Position numbers and translations under genes: made by a program. Shown piece by piece: positions 37,507 to 45,576 of a stretch of 64,000 nt of DNA; the stretch's first letter is position 1; each line of letters starts with the position of its first letter. The notes under the pieces are model-generated. The model was not told the DNA's origin, did not search any database, and saw only the letters and a list, made by a program, of their open reading frames with translations. The stretch lies in NCBI RefSeq assembly GCF_945873775.1, contig NZ_CAMCEC010000004.1, positions 62,001 to 126,000 on the forward strand. The letters run 5' to 3'. The stretch comes from an uncultured Treponema sp. GTDB lineage: Bacteria > Spirochaetota > Spirochaetia > Treponematales > Treponemataceae.

Positions 37507-37634
37507 CCTTATAAAACTCCGCGTTACTACGTAAAACTAGAGCCTTGGATGGCGAGAATCACAGTTTGTGAAAGCAACGCTTGAACAAACTGTAATGATA
37601 AAAATTACACGGATGTGATTTTTATCATGTCTCC
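37507..37634 (-). repeat. Hairpin leader element A, copy 1
   Basis: Two stacked hairpins: ACAGTTTG..CAAACTGT with the apex AAGC-AAC-GCTT, and TGATAAAAATTACA..TGTGATTTTTATCA. An AGGAG lies at its upstream end and an ATAAGGAA at its downstream end, just before the AraC start. A close copy is at 44853. The rest of the gap (37635-37796) holds a possible -10 TATAAT and nothing else recognisable. Confidence 0.7.
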
Positions 37635-37796
37635 TTATTGGTGGACATTATACTGCGGCGGAAAATTATTCTCTCGACTTTTTTTGCTGTTTTTTTCTGT
37701 CTGATCGGAAAATGAGTTTTACGGAATTTGCTTAGGATTCTGATTCGTGCGCCGGAGACCGTTCATTTATTCAGCCTCAAAAACTGGAAGAGAAGG

Positions 37797-38165
37797 CTAT
37801 TCATAAGGATAATTGTGCTCAGATTTTGACTGGAATTCTTTTAAGCTGACGATTTTCATGTTTTTGTTGAATTCAATAATGGATACTCCGTCAAATCCGC
37901 TGATTTCATTGTTGTAATCACATTCAAAATACCATTCCACAACCGTGAACGCGCCTTGGTGAATAAAATTTTTTATTTCCCACTTCAGGACTGTACCGTT
38001 TCTGTTCCAGTCAGCGAACCATTTTAAAACCTGAGGCAATCCGTGATATTCCGGTCCGTAGCACTCACTGTAAACAATATCATCCGCAAAAATATTTTCT
38101 AATGGTCCGATGTTTTTATCAAGCCAGGCTTGGAAATAGCTTTTTACAATGTCTTCTTTTTGCAT
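37797..38165 (-). CDS. SnoaL/NTF2-like fold protein
   Basis: A 122-residue protein typical of SnoaL-like cone folds (IVKSYFQAWLDKN, FADDIVYSEC, WKFADWNRNG-like helix, VEWYFECDYN). Such proteins are small enzymes or ligand binders; no catalytic set can be named with confidence. I start at the second ATG because AAGGAG lies ten bases before it, inside the longer alternative. Confidence 0.75.
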   Translation of the reverse strand: MQKEDIVKSYFQAWLDKNIGPLENIFADDIVYSECYGPEYHGLPQVLKWFADWNRNGTVLKWEIKNFIHQGAFTVVEWYFECDYNNEISGFDGVSIIEFNKNMKIVSLKEFQSKSEHNYPYE

Positions 38166-38189
38166 TTTGCACAGCTCCTTCATATTTTT

Positions 38190-39521
38190 TCAGTTCACCA
38201 GAAATGGCACGAGATAAAACGGTTTCAGCAGCAGATTCTCTTCGCTTCCTACGTCCTTTTGTGATATTAAATATGTCTTGTTGATATTCTGTGAAAATTT
38301 TTTGCGGAATTCGTTTATTGATTCATGCTTTCCTGAGCCGGAAGATTTAATCTCAAGCGCATCTATTTTGCTTCCGTCGGAAATCAGAAAATCCACCTCG
38401 TAATAGTGCGTGCTTCCGGATTTTTCCCAAGTGTGATAATAAAGTTCCCTTCCGGCCGCTGCAATCATCTGCGCAACAAGATTTTCATAGAGATAGCCAA
38501 GATTCGCCGGCAATTTATCCGAAAGAAGTTTTGCGTAAAGTTTATTTTCCGTCACCGGTCGGTCAATAAACATCAGCGTTACAAACAAACCTGTGTCGGA
38601 AAGATACAATTTATAGCTGTTGAAGTCCTTTGTGTCGGCAAGGCTTGCTCTTGGATTTGTGGAATTGTAGCACGGAAGAATTGTCTTGGAATCGATTAGC
38701 TCATACAGCAATTCATCCGCTTTGGTGTTATTTCTTTTTCCGATTGCCGTGGTAATCCTGTATTTTCTCGCGTCCTTTGCCAGCTGAGCCGGAACCGCAT
38801 GATACAATGCCGAAATTCTTCCCGACGGATCAATCTTTTTGAAATCCTCTTCATAAAGACTGATTATCTGCCTTTTCACCATGTCAATTTCCGAAAAATT
38901 CTTACCATTTATATACGATTCCACAGCCTGCGGCATTCCGCCCACCGCCATGTAAAGTCTCAAATCTCTCATCAGCTTGCGGTTTGTCGCCTGGCCGATT
39001 GCTGAGCCCGTTTGAAAAATCTGCCGCAGAAGTTCAAAATTTCCGCCTGTCGCATCGCAGAATTCCTCATAGTCCATAGGATAGACTTGAATTTTCATCT
39101 CTTCTGACGGAATCAGAATGTCCTTTACATTTTTTCGTATCGAAATGAGTGAGCCGGTTTCCAGATAACTGTATCTTCCGTCCGCCACAAGGTGCTTGAT
39201 CGCCTGCCGCGCCTTCGGAAAAAGCTGCACTTCATCAAAAATTATAAGAGATTCATGTTCGTAAAGCGTTGTTCCTGTTTCCGCCTGAAGACGCAGAAAA
39301 AACACATTCAGATTTCCCATATCGTCGAAACATTCAAGAATATTTGCTGATGCCTTCGAAAAATCTATCAGAATGTAGGATTTATATTCATTCTGTGCAA
39401 AATTTTCCGCGATTGTTGATTTTCCTACACGTCTTTCGCCTTCAAGCATGACGGCGTATTTGTCCGCATATTTTTCTTTCCATTCTAAAAGTTTTTGGTA
39501 TGCTTTTCTTTCAAAATACAT
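38190..39521 (-). CDS. AAA_14/DUF4143 ATP-binding protein
   Basis: A 443-residue protein: P-loop GERRVGKSTIAENF (about 28-41), Walker B SLIIFDEVQLFP, and a C-terminal DUF4143-like domain with DFLISDGSKIDALEIKSS, which looks like the core of a restriction-endonuclease-fold site (D..E-K). This family is common in accessory DNA of gut bacteria and of unclear function. I chose ATG 39521; a GTG at 39554 is the alternative. Confidence 0.85.
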   Translation of the reverse strand: MYFERKAYQKLLEWKEKYADKYAVMLEGERRVGKSTIAENFAQNEYKSYILIDFSKASANILECFDDMGNLNVFFLRLQAETGTTLYEHESLIIFDEVQLFPKARQAIKHLVADGRYSYLETGSLISIRKNVKDILIPSEEMKIQVYPMDYEEFCDATGGNFELLRQIFQTGSAIGQATNRKLMRDLRLYMAVGGMPQAVESYINGKNFSEIDMVKRQIISLYEEDFKKIDPSGRISALYHAVPAQLAKDARKYRITTAIGKRNNTKADELLYELIDSKTILPCYNSTNPRASLADTKDFNSYKLYLSDTGLFVTLMFIDRPVTENKLYAKLLSDKLPANLGYLYENLVAQMIAAAGRELYYHTWEKSGSTHYYEVDFLISDGSKIDALEIKSSGSGKHESINEFRKKFSQNINKTYLISQKDVGSEENLLLKPFYLVPFLVN

Positions 39522-39558
39522 AATTACATCTCGGATATAATTATGTTGTATCACAAAA

Positions 39559-39638
39559 TGTACGTTTCTTCAATTTGTTTATTCTGTGTTTTGTGCATTT
39601 CTTCAAGATTATATGTGGCCGTATTTGTGCGTTTCTTC
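39559..39638. repeat. Triple direct repeat TGTRCRTTTCTTC
   Basis: Copies begin at 39559, 39592 and 39626, spaced 33 and 34 bp (about three helical turns), in the leader between a GNAT gene and the AAA_14 gene. They could be operator half-sites or a remnant of the longer tandem repeats elsewhere. Confidence 0.45.
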
Positions 39639-39688
39639 GCTTTTTTTTATTATGTTCCGCTCTCTTCAATTAGGCGGCAACACGGAAT

Positions 39689-40234
39689 TTACAGCTTCTT
39701 TTCCATCAAATCAAAGCGGCCTTTTCTCCATTCGGCGAATCCGCGGACTTCGTAGCCATTGTTGCGGTACAGCTTTTGCGCATACGGATTTTTTGTGAAT
39801 ACATCAAGTCGGAGCGAATCATAACCCATGCTCCTGATTTGCGATTCAATTTTGTTTAGCACTTTTTTTCCGATGCCTCTGTTTTGAAAGCCGGGAGAAA
39901 CACAAAACCTGTGGAGAACCAGCGAGGTTTCGCGCGGATATTTCCATTCGGCATTGTTGTACGCTTCATCTGATTCACCGCTTATCACGTACAAGGCGAT
40001 TATTTTTTCATTTTCCTCCGCAACGTACAGATTTCCTTTTCTGATGTCGTCCTCAAAATCCGCTGCGGCAGGGTAGAGTTCGTCCCACTGATATATGCCA
40101 TGCTTTTCCATTTCCTGAATCGCTTCCTGAATCAGGACGGTGATTGCCTCAATATCTTCCGGTTTTCCCAATCTGTATTTTATGCCGTCAAGGGCTGAAT
40201 TCTTGTTTTCCTCTGATTCAACTGCATCTGTCAT
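39689..40234 (-). CDS. GNAT-family N-acetyltransferase
   Basis: A 181-residue protein. Motif A is FCVSPGFQNRGIGKKVLNK (about 105-123), followed by RLDVFTKNPYAQKLYRNNGY, the arrangement seen in ribosomal-protein or small-molecule acetylases. The first 18 residues (SEENKNS) are an acidic extension. The ATG is preceded by AGGAGA at a long spacing. Confidence 0.87.
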   Translation of the reverse strand: MTDAVESEENKNSALDGIKYRLGKPEDIEAITVLIQEAIQEMEKHGIYQWDELYPAAADFEDDIRKGNLYVAEENEKIIALYVISGESDEAYNNAEWKYPRETSLVLHRFCVSPGFQNRGIGKKVLNKIESQIRSMGYDSLRLDVFTKNPYAQKLYRNNGYEVRGFAEWRKGRFDLMEKKL

Positions 40235-40340
40235 TTCTGTAATGTCTCCTGTGTTGGTTCATGAAGATTTATTAAAGCTAAAAAAATCAAGTTTACTTTC
40301 TTCAGCTGTGCGGCAAACTGGAAGCCGGATGCTAAATGAT

Positions 40341-40823
40341 TTAAAGATATTTTTCCATATATCCGCAGGTAAATGGGAAAAAATCAAATTTTTGTGTGCC
40401 TGTATGAACAAAGCCAAACGATTCATACCATTTTTTCAGCACGTTGTTCTCCTCAACGATACCGATATTAATCTTGTTGCAATTTAGTTCTTCCGCAGTC
40501 TTAAAAGCATGCTTCAAAAGTTCCTCTCCAATTCCTCGGTGCCTGTATGCGGGGATTACAGATAAATTAGTCAGCTCACACTCGTTGTTATTCTGCACGG
40601 ACAGGGAATAATACCCCACGATATTCCCCTTGTCATAAAAAGCATACATGGGTCTATGTTCTTCAATCAAATGATACTTCAATCTGTCTTCTGTCGTGGC
40701 GAATGCCGTAAATCTCGGCGCGTTCTCGACAGTAAAGCCGAATTCCTCTGCAACCGTGGCAAAACTCTCTCTGATTATTTTTGCACATTCAGCAAGATTC
40801 TGTTCTTCTACTTTTTTAATCAT
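40341..40823 (-). CDS. GNAT-family N-acetyltransferase
   Basis: A 160-residue protein. Motif A is LSVIPAYRHRGIGEELLKH (about 90-108), then KINIGIVEENNVLKKWYESFGF. Its leader carries the short hairpin A' and an AAGGAG site just before the ATG. Substrate unknown. Confidence 0.88.
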   Translation of the reverse strand: MIKKVEEQNLAECAKIIRESFATVAEEFGFTVENAPRFTAFATTEDRLKYHLIEEHRPMYAFYDKGNIVGYYSLSVQNNNECELTNLSVIPAYRHRGIGEELLKHAFKTAEELNCNKINIGIVEENNVLKKWYESFGFVHTGTQKFDFFPFTCGYMEKYL

Positions 40824-40830
40824 AGTATAT

Positions 40831-40880
40831 GCTCCTTAAATTCCGCGTAGCGGTGAGCTACGGATGCCTCCTTATTAAAT
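40831..40880 (-). repeat. Short hairpin leader element A'
   Basis: Read on the minus strand: AATAAGGAGG, then a GTAGC..GCTAC hairpin, then GGAATTTAAGGAG just before the GNAT start. The hairpin arm and the CGCGGAATT flank match the start-proximal end of element A at 44853, so this is a reduced copy. The Shine-Dalgarno-like text is duplicated at both ends. Confidence 0.6.
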
Positions 40881-40926
40881 TCCGATTTGCTTATTTCTTT
40901 TCTCTGATTTTCTTTTGCAAAATCTT

Positions 40927-41718
40927 TTATATCTTCTCTAAATCCAAGATTGAAACGTAATGCAGAATATCAAATTCTTCCGGCAGTGATTGCATATATT
41001 CCCAATGTTCCTGCTCCCATTTCTGAATTTCACTTTCCTTGAGTCCACTCGCGCCAATTCCCCGGCAGGCTTTCATCCTTCCATGCCATGATCCTCTTGT
41101 AAAATGTATCGGCAAATCGTATGTCAGCATATTTGCAGCCTTGAACATTCCTGCACACCAAGTCGGCTCCTGCAGTTCATATCTTGTCATTCTTCCACCG
41201 GTCCATGCAGGGTTATATTTTAAAACAAGATTTTCGCTTGTTTTGGCAATCTCACTTTCTTCCGGCAGCCATGCCATAAACAAAATCGCAAAATGACCAT
41301 GCTCCTTTAACATGCGGTGAAATTTCGGCAAGACAACCGATTTATCAAAATACATAAAACATTGGCACGCTGTAATCACATCAAATGTTCTGTCAGGAAA
41401 ATCAACATCTTCTGCCGCAGCAACAATATAATCAATGTCCATCCCCGCATTTTTGCTGAGTTTCTCCGCATATATAATCTGATTCTCCGAAATATCCGCC
41501 CCTGTCCATTTTGCTCCGTAGGAATGCATATTTCTTGGAATTACACCAGTTCCTGTTCCCAAATCAAGTACATTTTGCCCTTTTACTCCTAACGATAATT
41601 CCGCTAGTTTTGCATAAAATTCTTTTGGATAAATATCACGGTACTTTGCATAGTCTGCGGAGGTTTTTCCCCAGTCAAATGCTCTTCCATGATCAATGTT
41701 CTTGTTGATTATTTCCAT
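40927..41718 (-). CDS. Class I SAM-dependent methyltransferase
   Basis: A 263-residue protein. SAM-binding motif I is VLDLGTGTGVIPR (about 50-62), with ADISENQI and AAAEDVDFPDRTFDVI as later motifs. The C-terminal part (IHFTRGSWHGRMKACRGIG) resembles methyltransferases acting on small molecules. ATG at 41718 follows GGGAGG; earlier in-frame codons are leader. Target unknown. Confidence 0.88.
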   Translation of the reverse strand: MEIINKNIDHGRAFDWGKTSADYAKYRDIYPKEFYAKLAELSLGVKGQNVLDLGTGTGVIPRNMHSYGAKWTGADISENQIIYAEKLSKNAGMDIDYIVAAAEDVDFPDRTFDVITACQCFMYFDKSVVLPKFHRMLKEHGHFAILFMAWLPEESEIAKTSENLVLKYNPAWTGGRMTRYELQEPTWCAGMFKAANMLTYDLPIHFTRGSWHGRMKACRGIGASGLKESEIQKWEQEHWEYMQSLPEEFDILHYVSILDLEKI

Positions 41719-41776
41719 GATATTTCGCCTCCCATATAAAACCTGACTTTGCTGTAACATTTTGATTTTATCATAC

Positions 41777-42199
41777 TCAATCAAACTTAAATACATTAAG
41801 CCCTGTTTCTTTATCATAAACTCTGTCAACTTTTCCATCAATGACCGTAATTACCAGCTCACAGGTTGCACTCACAACAGCCCGGTTCAGATGTCCTCCA
41901 AACACTTCACCTTTCTCATTTCCTGCGCTCAAATGAAGATGCGCATAATATTCTCCATCCATCGTATTGATTGTACCTGTCAACGACGTGATCTCATAAT
42001 ATCCTTTAAAACTGTTTGAGTAATATTTCTTCTCATCCGTCTTATATACTCCGACGGTGAAATCATTGATGGCTCCAAGAGCATTGATACTGGCAAGCTT
42101 TATATTCTCATTTATGGCAATTGCTTTCAGTTGCTCTAAAATCTCCTCCCCTTTGTCAATCCTTGCTACTATTGTATTTTCAAATTTTCTGTATTCCAT
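41777..42199 (-). CDS. PPC-domain (DUF296) protein
   Basis: A 140-residue protein of the PCC/DUF296 fold: VARIDKGEEILEQLKAIA, ASINALGAINDFTVGVY, HLHLSAGNEKGEVFGGHL with the His cluster that binds metal in known structures. Bacterial members are trimers of unclear role, sometimes called DNA-binding because plant relatives carry AT-hooks; no AT-hook is present here. GGAG lies seven bases before the ATG. Confidence 0.88.
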   Translation of the reverse strand: MEYRKFENTIVARIDKGEEILEQLKAIAINENIKLASINALGAINDFTVGVYKTDEKKYYSNSFKGYYEITSLTGTINTMDGEYYAHLHLSAGNEKGEVFGGHLNRAVVSATCELVITVIDGKVDRVYDKETGLNVFKFD

Positions 42200-42297
42200 T
42201 TTATTTCTCCATTCTGATAGTGGCTTATTACTGCCTGTATTTTTTATTGTTTTCAAAAAAGAATTTATCGCTCCGACAAACTAAAACAGCTTTTCAA

Positions 42298-42540
42298 TTA
42301 TTCGCAATACATGCAAATACTCCCATTTGACAACTTAAATCCGTTTTTTTCATAAAACTTAGCTGCCGGGGGCATACTCACTTGTATGAAGAACAATTTC
42401 TGCAAGTTTTTTATCTTTGCTGTAACATTTAACAGCATTCAATAGTTGCTTGTCTATTCCTTGTCCTTGTCGCATTCGGGAAGTACCGCCATCACATAAA
42501 TCTGGCACGATGAATAAACAAAGTTCCCCGAGCACGGATT
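42298..42540 (-). pseudogene. Remnant of a GNAT acetyltransferase, frameshifted
   Basis: Minus-strand reading gives GELCLFIVPDLCDGG, RQGQGIDKQLLNAV and KLAEIVLHTSEYAP in one frame, then a stop, while AAKFYEKNGFKLSNG continues in another frame to the stop at 42298. Together they form motifs A and B of a GNAT protein. The frame is lost at a run of five C (42368-42372 as G on plus). The N-terminal half is missing, cut at the stop of the upstream gene. Confidence 0.75.
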
Positions 42541-42995
42541 CAACGTTCGCTCATGTATTTTTCTGTTTCGGCGGAAGTCAGTTTTCGCACTTGTGTTTGC
42601 GGATATTCTTTGTATTCTTCAACTCTGAAAACCGGAGACATTCGGCTGCATTTTTTGTCTTTGTTCTTTTTGAGGAACAGTTTTAAATCCTCGTTTGTGG
42701 CGAAAATTTTATAGGATTTTCTGCCTTTGCTGTTTTCTATTTCGTAAATGCCGCATGAGCTTTTTGTTGTGAAGTCGGCTGTCCGCAAGTAAAGTTTTGC
42801 GATTTCCAATGACTTGAAGGGAAAATTCCACCTTTGCAGGCCTCTGACCGGGTCGTGTTCAATGCAAATGCAGCGTCCGCAAGTTCCACAGATATATTGA
42901 GTGTGGTTTTTCAAACATTCCAAAGGATTCAGCAAGGGCGTTATTCTGCTTTTGTCGGAGTAACATTCTTCGCACATTTTTCGTTTTTCTTCCAT
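42540..42995 (-). CDS. Cysteine-rich zinc-ribbon-like protein
   Basis: A 151-residue protein with MCEECYSD near the N-terminus and CGTCGRCICIEHDP at about 40-53, so probably one metal site from two CxxC pairs. The rest is basic (RWNFPFKSLEIAKLYLR, LKLFLKKNKDKK). I recognise the style from small proteins of gut Firmicutes but cannot name a function. ATG 42995 was chosen because upstream in-frame text overlaps the previous gene. Confidence 0.7.
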   Translation of the reverse strand: MEEKRKMCEECYSDKSRITPLLNPLECLKNHTQYICGTCGRCICIEHDPVRGLQRWNFPFKSLEIAKLYLRTADFTTKSSCGIYEIENSKGRKSYKIFATNEDLKLFLKKNKDKKCSRMSPVFRVEEYKEYPQTQVRKLTSAETEKYMSER

Positions 42996-43015
42996 AAATA
43001 TATTCGGATTATGGT

Positions 43016-43774
43016 TTATACCGTAACGTTCGGGTTCGTGTATTGACCATGCCTCTTTGTATTTTTCCCATATTGAATTGCAAATTTTGGACAGCGGTGT
43101 AAGCAGCCAAGGCACATGACACATTTTTCCTTGCTCCAGACAGGTCTTTTGTTCTGCATTTCAATTGCCTGCACAGGACATTTTTTGGCACAGAGTCCGC
43201 AACCTATACAAGTGTCATCAACTGAAAAATGCTTTGTTTTACGCATCGAATCATATTCGATATTATAGCCTATCTTTGCAAGCGGATAAGGCAGCTTGTT
43301 TTTCATAAAATCCCCTACGGTAAAATTCTTTATTTGCTTGATAATATAATCAATTTCAAGCTCAGCGTTATCATTTATACGCCGAACTTTTTCTTTATTG
43401 CTCAAATCAAAAATCGGAGTCCAAGTATCCGGCATTTTCACGCTGAATTTTGCGGACAATGACAAGCCTTTAGGAGCAAGAATATTATCTGCAAATCTCC
43501 CGGTTTGTCCCGGAGTTGTTCCATAGGTTGCAATAAAAAACAGATAGTCCGGCTTGTGGCTTAAATCTAATCTTTGTAAAAATTCAGTTACGATAACAGG
43601 CAATCCCCAAGAGTATGTGGGGCTTACTATACCAAGTGTTTTGTATTTCTCATCAAATGAGAAAATTTGTTTTTTATAGTAATCTGTAATAGAAACGGCA
43701 ATATCGCCTGTTTCGGCTGCAATCCTTTGGGCAACATATTCGCTGTTTCCGGTTGCTGAAAAATATAAAATCAT
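43016..43774 (-). CDS. Flavodoxin / two [4Fe-4S] ferredoxin fusion (EFR1-type)
   Basis: A 252-residue protein. Residues 1-140 form a flavodoxin-like domain with the phosphate loop YFSATGNS (4-11), and residues 185-240 carry two clusters, CIGCGLCAKKCP and CVMCLGCLHRCP. It moves single electrons in the cytoplasm; partners are unknown. The start lies directly after element B1, whose end supplies the ATGGGAG site. Confidence 0.9.
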   Translation of the reverse strand: MILYFSATGNSEYVAQRIAAETGDIAVSITDYYKKQIFSFDEKYKTLGIVSPTYSWGLPVIVTEFLQRLDLSHKPDYLFFIATYGTTPGQTGRFADNILAPKGLSLSAKFSVKMPDTWTPIFDLSNKEKVRRINDNAELEIDYIIKQIKNFTVGDFMKNKLPYPLAKIGYNIEYDSMRKTKHFSVDDTCIGCGLCAKKCPVQAIEMQNKRPVWSKEKCVMCLGCLHRCPKFAIQYGKNTKRHGQYTNPNVTV

Positions 43775-43788
43775 AATCTGTCTCCCAT

Positions 43789-43940
43789 AAAAAGTCAAAA
43801 TTAAAACTTCAGTTTTTGGATTGACTTTTTAATGCAATTTCGCAACAAAGTGAGAAATTGCAGATGATAAGAAAGTTTGCAACGCAAACTTAAAAAGATA
43901 AAAACTGACAGTATATTGGCAGTTTTTATCTTACCTCCTT
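43789..43940 (-). repeat. Four-hairpin leader element B, copy 1
   Basis: On the plus strand, in order: AAAAAGTCAA..TTGACTTTTT (43789-43830); GCAATTTC / GAAATTGC around GCAACAAAGTGA (43834-43861); AAGTTTGC-AAC-GCAAACTT (43873-43891); AAGATAAAAACTG / CAGTTTTTATCTT (43895-43932). A GGAGG (minus strand) abuts the stop codon of the SDR gene at one end and GGGAG precedes the flavodoxin start at the other. Copies at 44703 and 57244. Confidence 0.85.
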
Positions 43941-44688
43941 ATCCAAGACCTGCAAACTTAACAAGAAGTGTATGCGGAATAAGCTTCGCAAGCAATCGGT
44001 AGCATTTATAAAATGCTCCGGTAGTGTAAACGGCTCTGCCTTTCTTTGCTGCCTTTAATGATTTCAATGCAGCGGTATTTGGGTCGATTACAGGCAAGCG
44101 GCTTTGCCCCTTTGTAAGTTCGGACTTTGTCATTTCCGTAAGCATAAAACCCGGACACACAGCACATACATTTATGTGTCTGTCTTTCAGCTCCTCACGC
44201 AGTCCAAGAGAAAGTGTGGATACATAGGACTTTGATGCACAATAAATGATTAAGTTTGTGTTCGGAAGAAATGCAGAGGTTGAGGATACTTCCAAAATTG
44301 TACCACCGTTCATGATATATGGCAGACATACCTTTGCTATCGCCGTTGCTCCTTTGCAGTTCAGGTCAATGATTTTTAACATACTTTCAAGCTCCATATC
44401 CTCAAAAGGAGAACCGATTGACATACCTGCATCATTTATTAAAACTTCAACCTGAGCATTATTGGTTTTTAATTTTTCTTCCAGTATTTTGAAACTGCTC
44501 ATATCAGCCATATACATAGGAAAAATTACACAATGTTTATCGGGATATTTCATAGCAACTTCTTTTAATCGTTCTTCACGACGGGCAATCAGCCATAGTT
44601 CATCTATTTCAGGAAATAATTTTGTGACGGCGTCAATATAGCAGACACCGAGTCCGGAAGATGCTCCGGTTATAACTGCAATACTCAT
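43939..44688 (-). CDS. Short-chain dehydrogenase/reductase
   Basis: A 249-residue protein with the nucleotide loop TGASSGLG (7-14), the catalytic Ser region EVSSTSAF and the YCASK motif (about 153-157). It oxidises or reduces an unknown alcohol or carbonyl with NAD(P). Its leader contains elements A2 and B2 in tandem, and its stop is immediately followed by element B1. Confidence 0.9.
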   Translation of the reverse strand: MSIAVITGASSGLGVCYIDAVTKLFPEIDELWLIARREERLKEVAMKYPDKHCVIFPMYMADMSSFKILEEKLKTNNAQVEVLINDAGMSIGSPFEDMELESMLKIIDLNCKGATAIAKVCLPYIMNGGTILEVSSTSAFLPNTNLIIYCASKSYVSTLSLGLREELKDRHINVCAVCPGFMLTEMTKSELTKGQSRLPVIDPNTAALKSLKAAKKGRAVYTTGAFYKCYRLLAKLIPHTLLVKFAGLG

Positions 44689-44702
44689 AAAAGCACTCCC
44701 AT

Positions 44703-44851
44703 AAAAAGTCAAGATTAAAACTTCAGTTTTAGGATTGACTTTTTAAGTTGTTTCGCAACAAAGTGAAAAACAACAGTTGAAAAGAAAGTTTGCAACGCAA
44801 ACTTAAAAAGATAAAAACTGACAGCATTTTGGCAATTTTTATCTTACCTCC
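44703..44851 (-). repeat. Four-hairpin leader element B, copy 2
   Basis: Same order as copy 1. The second hairpin has stem GTTGTTT / AAACAAC instead of GCAATTTC / GAAATTGC while the loop GCAACAAAGTGA is unchanged. It ends at the ATGGGAG site of the SDR gene and abuts element A2 on its far side. Confidence 0.85.
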
Positions 44852-44852
44852 T

Positions 44853-44969
44853 TATAAAACTCTGCGTTAGCGGTGAGCCATGGATGGCGAGAATCACAGT
44901 TTTTGGAAGCATCGCTTGAGCAAACTGTAATGATAAAAATTACACGGATGTAATTTTTATCATGCCTCC
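44853..44969 (-). repeat. Hairpin leader element A, copy 2
   Basis: Contains the perfect 14-bp hairpin TGATAAAAATTACA / TGTAATTTTTATCA (44931-44962), the ACAGTTT..AAACTGT hairpin with apex AAGC-ATC-GCTT, and a TTATAAGGAGG end where element B2 begins. About 75% or more identical to 37507-37634 by eye. Confidence 0.75.
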
Positions 44970-45024
44970 TAATGACTGACTTATCTCCTAATTTATATTA
45001 TATTTTAGGAGATAAATTTGGTTT

Positions 45025-45573
45025 CTATCTATTCATTTTATTCCATTTTTCTACAATGATTTCCGCGTTGCTTTCGAGGCTGTTTGTGCCGTTCAGTTCG
45101 ATTTTTGCGCATGGCAGATTTTTTATCCATTTTTTCTGTTCATTAAGATTCGGAGAGCCGTCGGTTTCGTATCTGCGGTTGCTTTCCAGAAATTTTCGGT
45201 GGCTTTCGTACAGGTCTCCGCCTTCAAGAATTCTTTCGCCGAACCGTTCAATTGCCCTGCTGTGGACGCGCTGCAAACGGATTTCAGGCCCGGCATAAAG
45301 AAAGACCATCAGCTCAAACTTGTCGTCGAACGCCTGATGAAAGGAACTCATTGAACCTGCCATCACAAAATGCTCACAAGGCTCAATGTCGCCACTCAGC
45401 CGGCTTATCTTTTCCGCCTTGGAATACATCTGCGTGAATGGTTCGGGCGTGTCCTTTTTCCAGATATAATCGTCCACATCAAAATACGGAAATCCCAGTT
45501 TTTCCGCAACGATTTTTCCAAGCGAGCTTTTTCCGCTTCCGGACGGACCTGCAATCATTATTCCTGTTGACAT
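45025..45573 (-). CDS. P-loop nucleotide kinase-like protein
   Basis: A 182-residue protein. Walker A is AGPSGSGKSSLGK (8-20), then FDVDDYIWK, resembling the shikimate/gluconate kinase class or AAA_18-type small kinases, with a lid region RVHSRAIERFGERI. It lies 4 bp behind the OadB-like gene, so it is transcribed from the riboswitch-controlled promoter. The phosphorylated substrate is unknown. Confidence 0.8.
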   Translation of the reverse strand: MSTGIMIAGPSGSGKSSLGKIVAEKLGFPYFDVDDYIWKKDTPEPFTQMYSKAEKISRLSGDIEPCEHFVMAGSMSSFHQAFDDKFELMVFLYAGPEIRLQRVHSRAIERFGERILEGGDLYESHRKFLESNRRYETDGSPNLNEQKKWIKNLPCAKIELNGTNSLESNAEIIVEKWNKMNR

Positions 45574-45576
45574 ATT

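Noticed and set aside
43789..44969. Integron attC sites
   Set aside because: Hairpins are present, but I could not find the paired RYYYAAC / GTTRRRY ends in the right places, several island genes lack the element, and one copy lies outside the island in a different operon. Kept only as an alternative.
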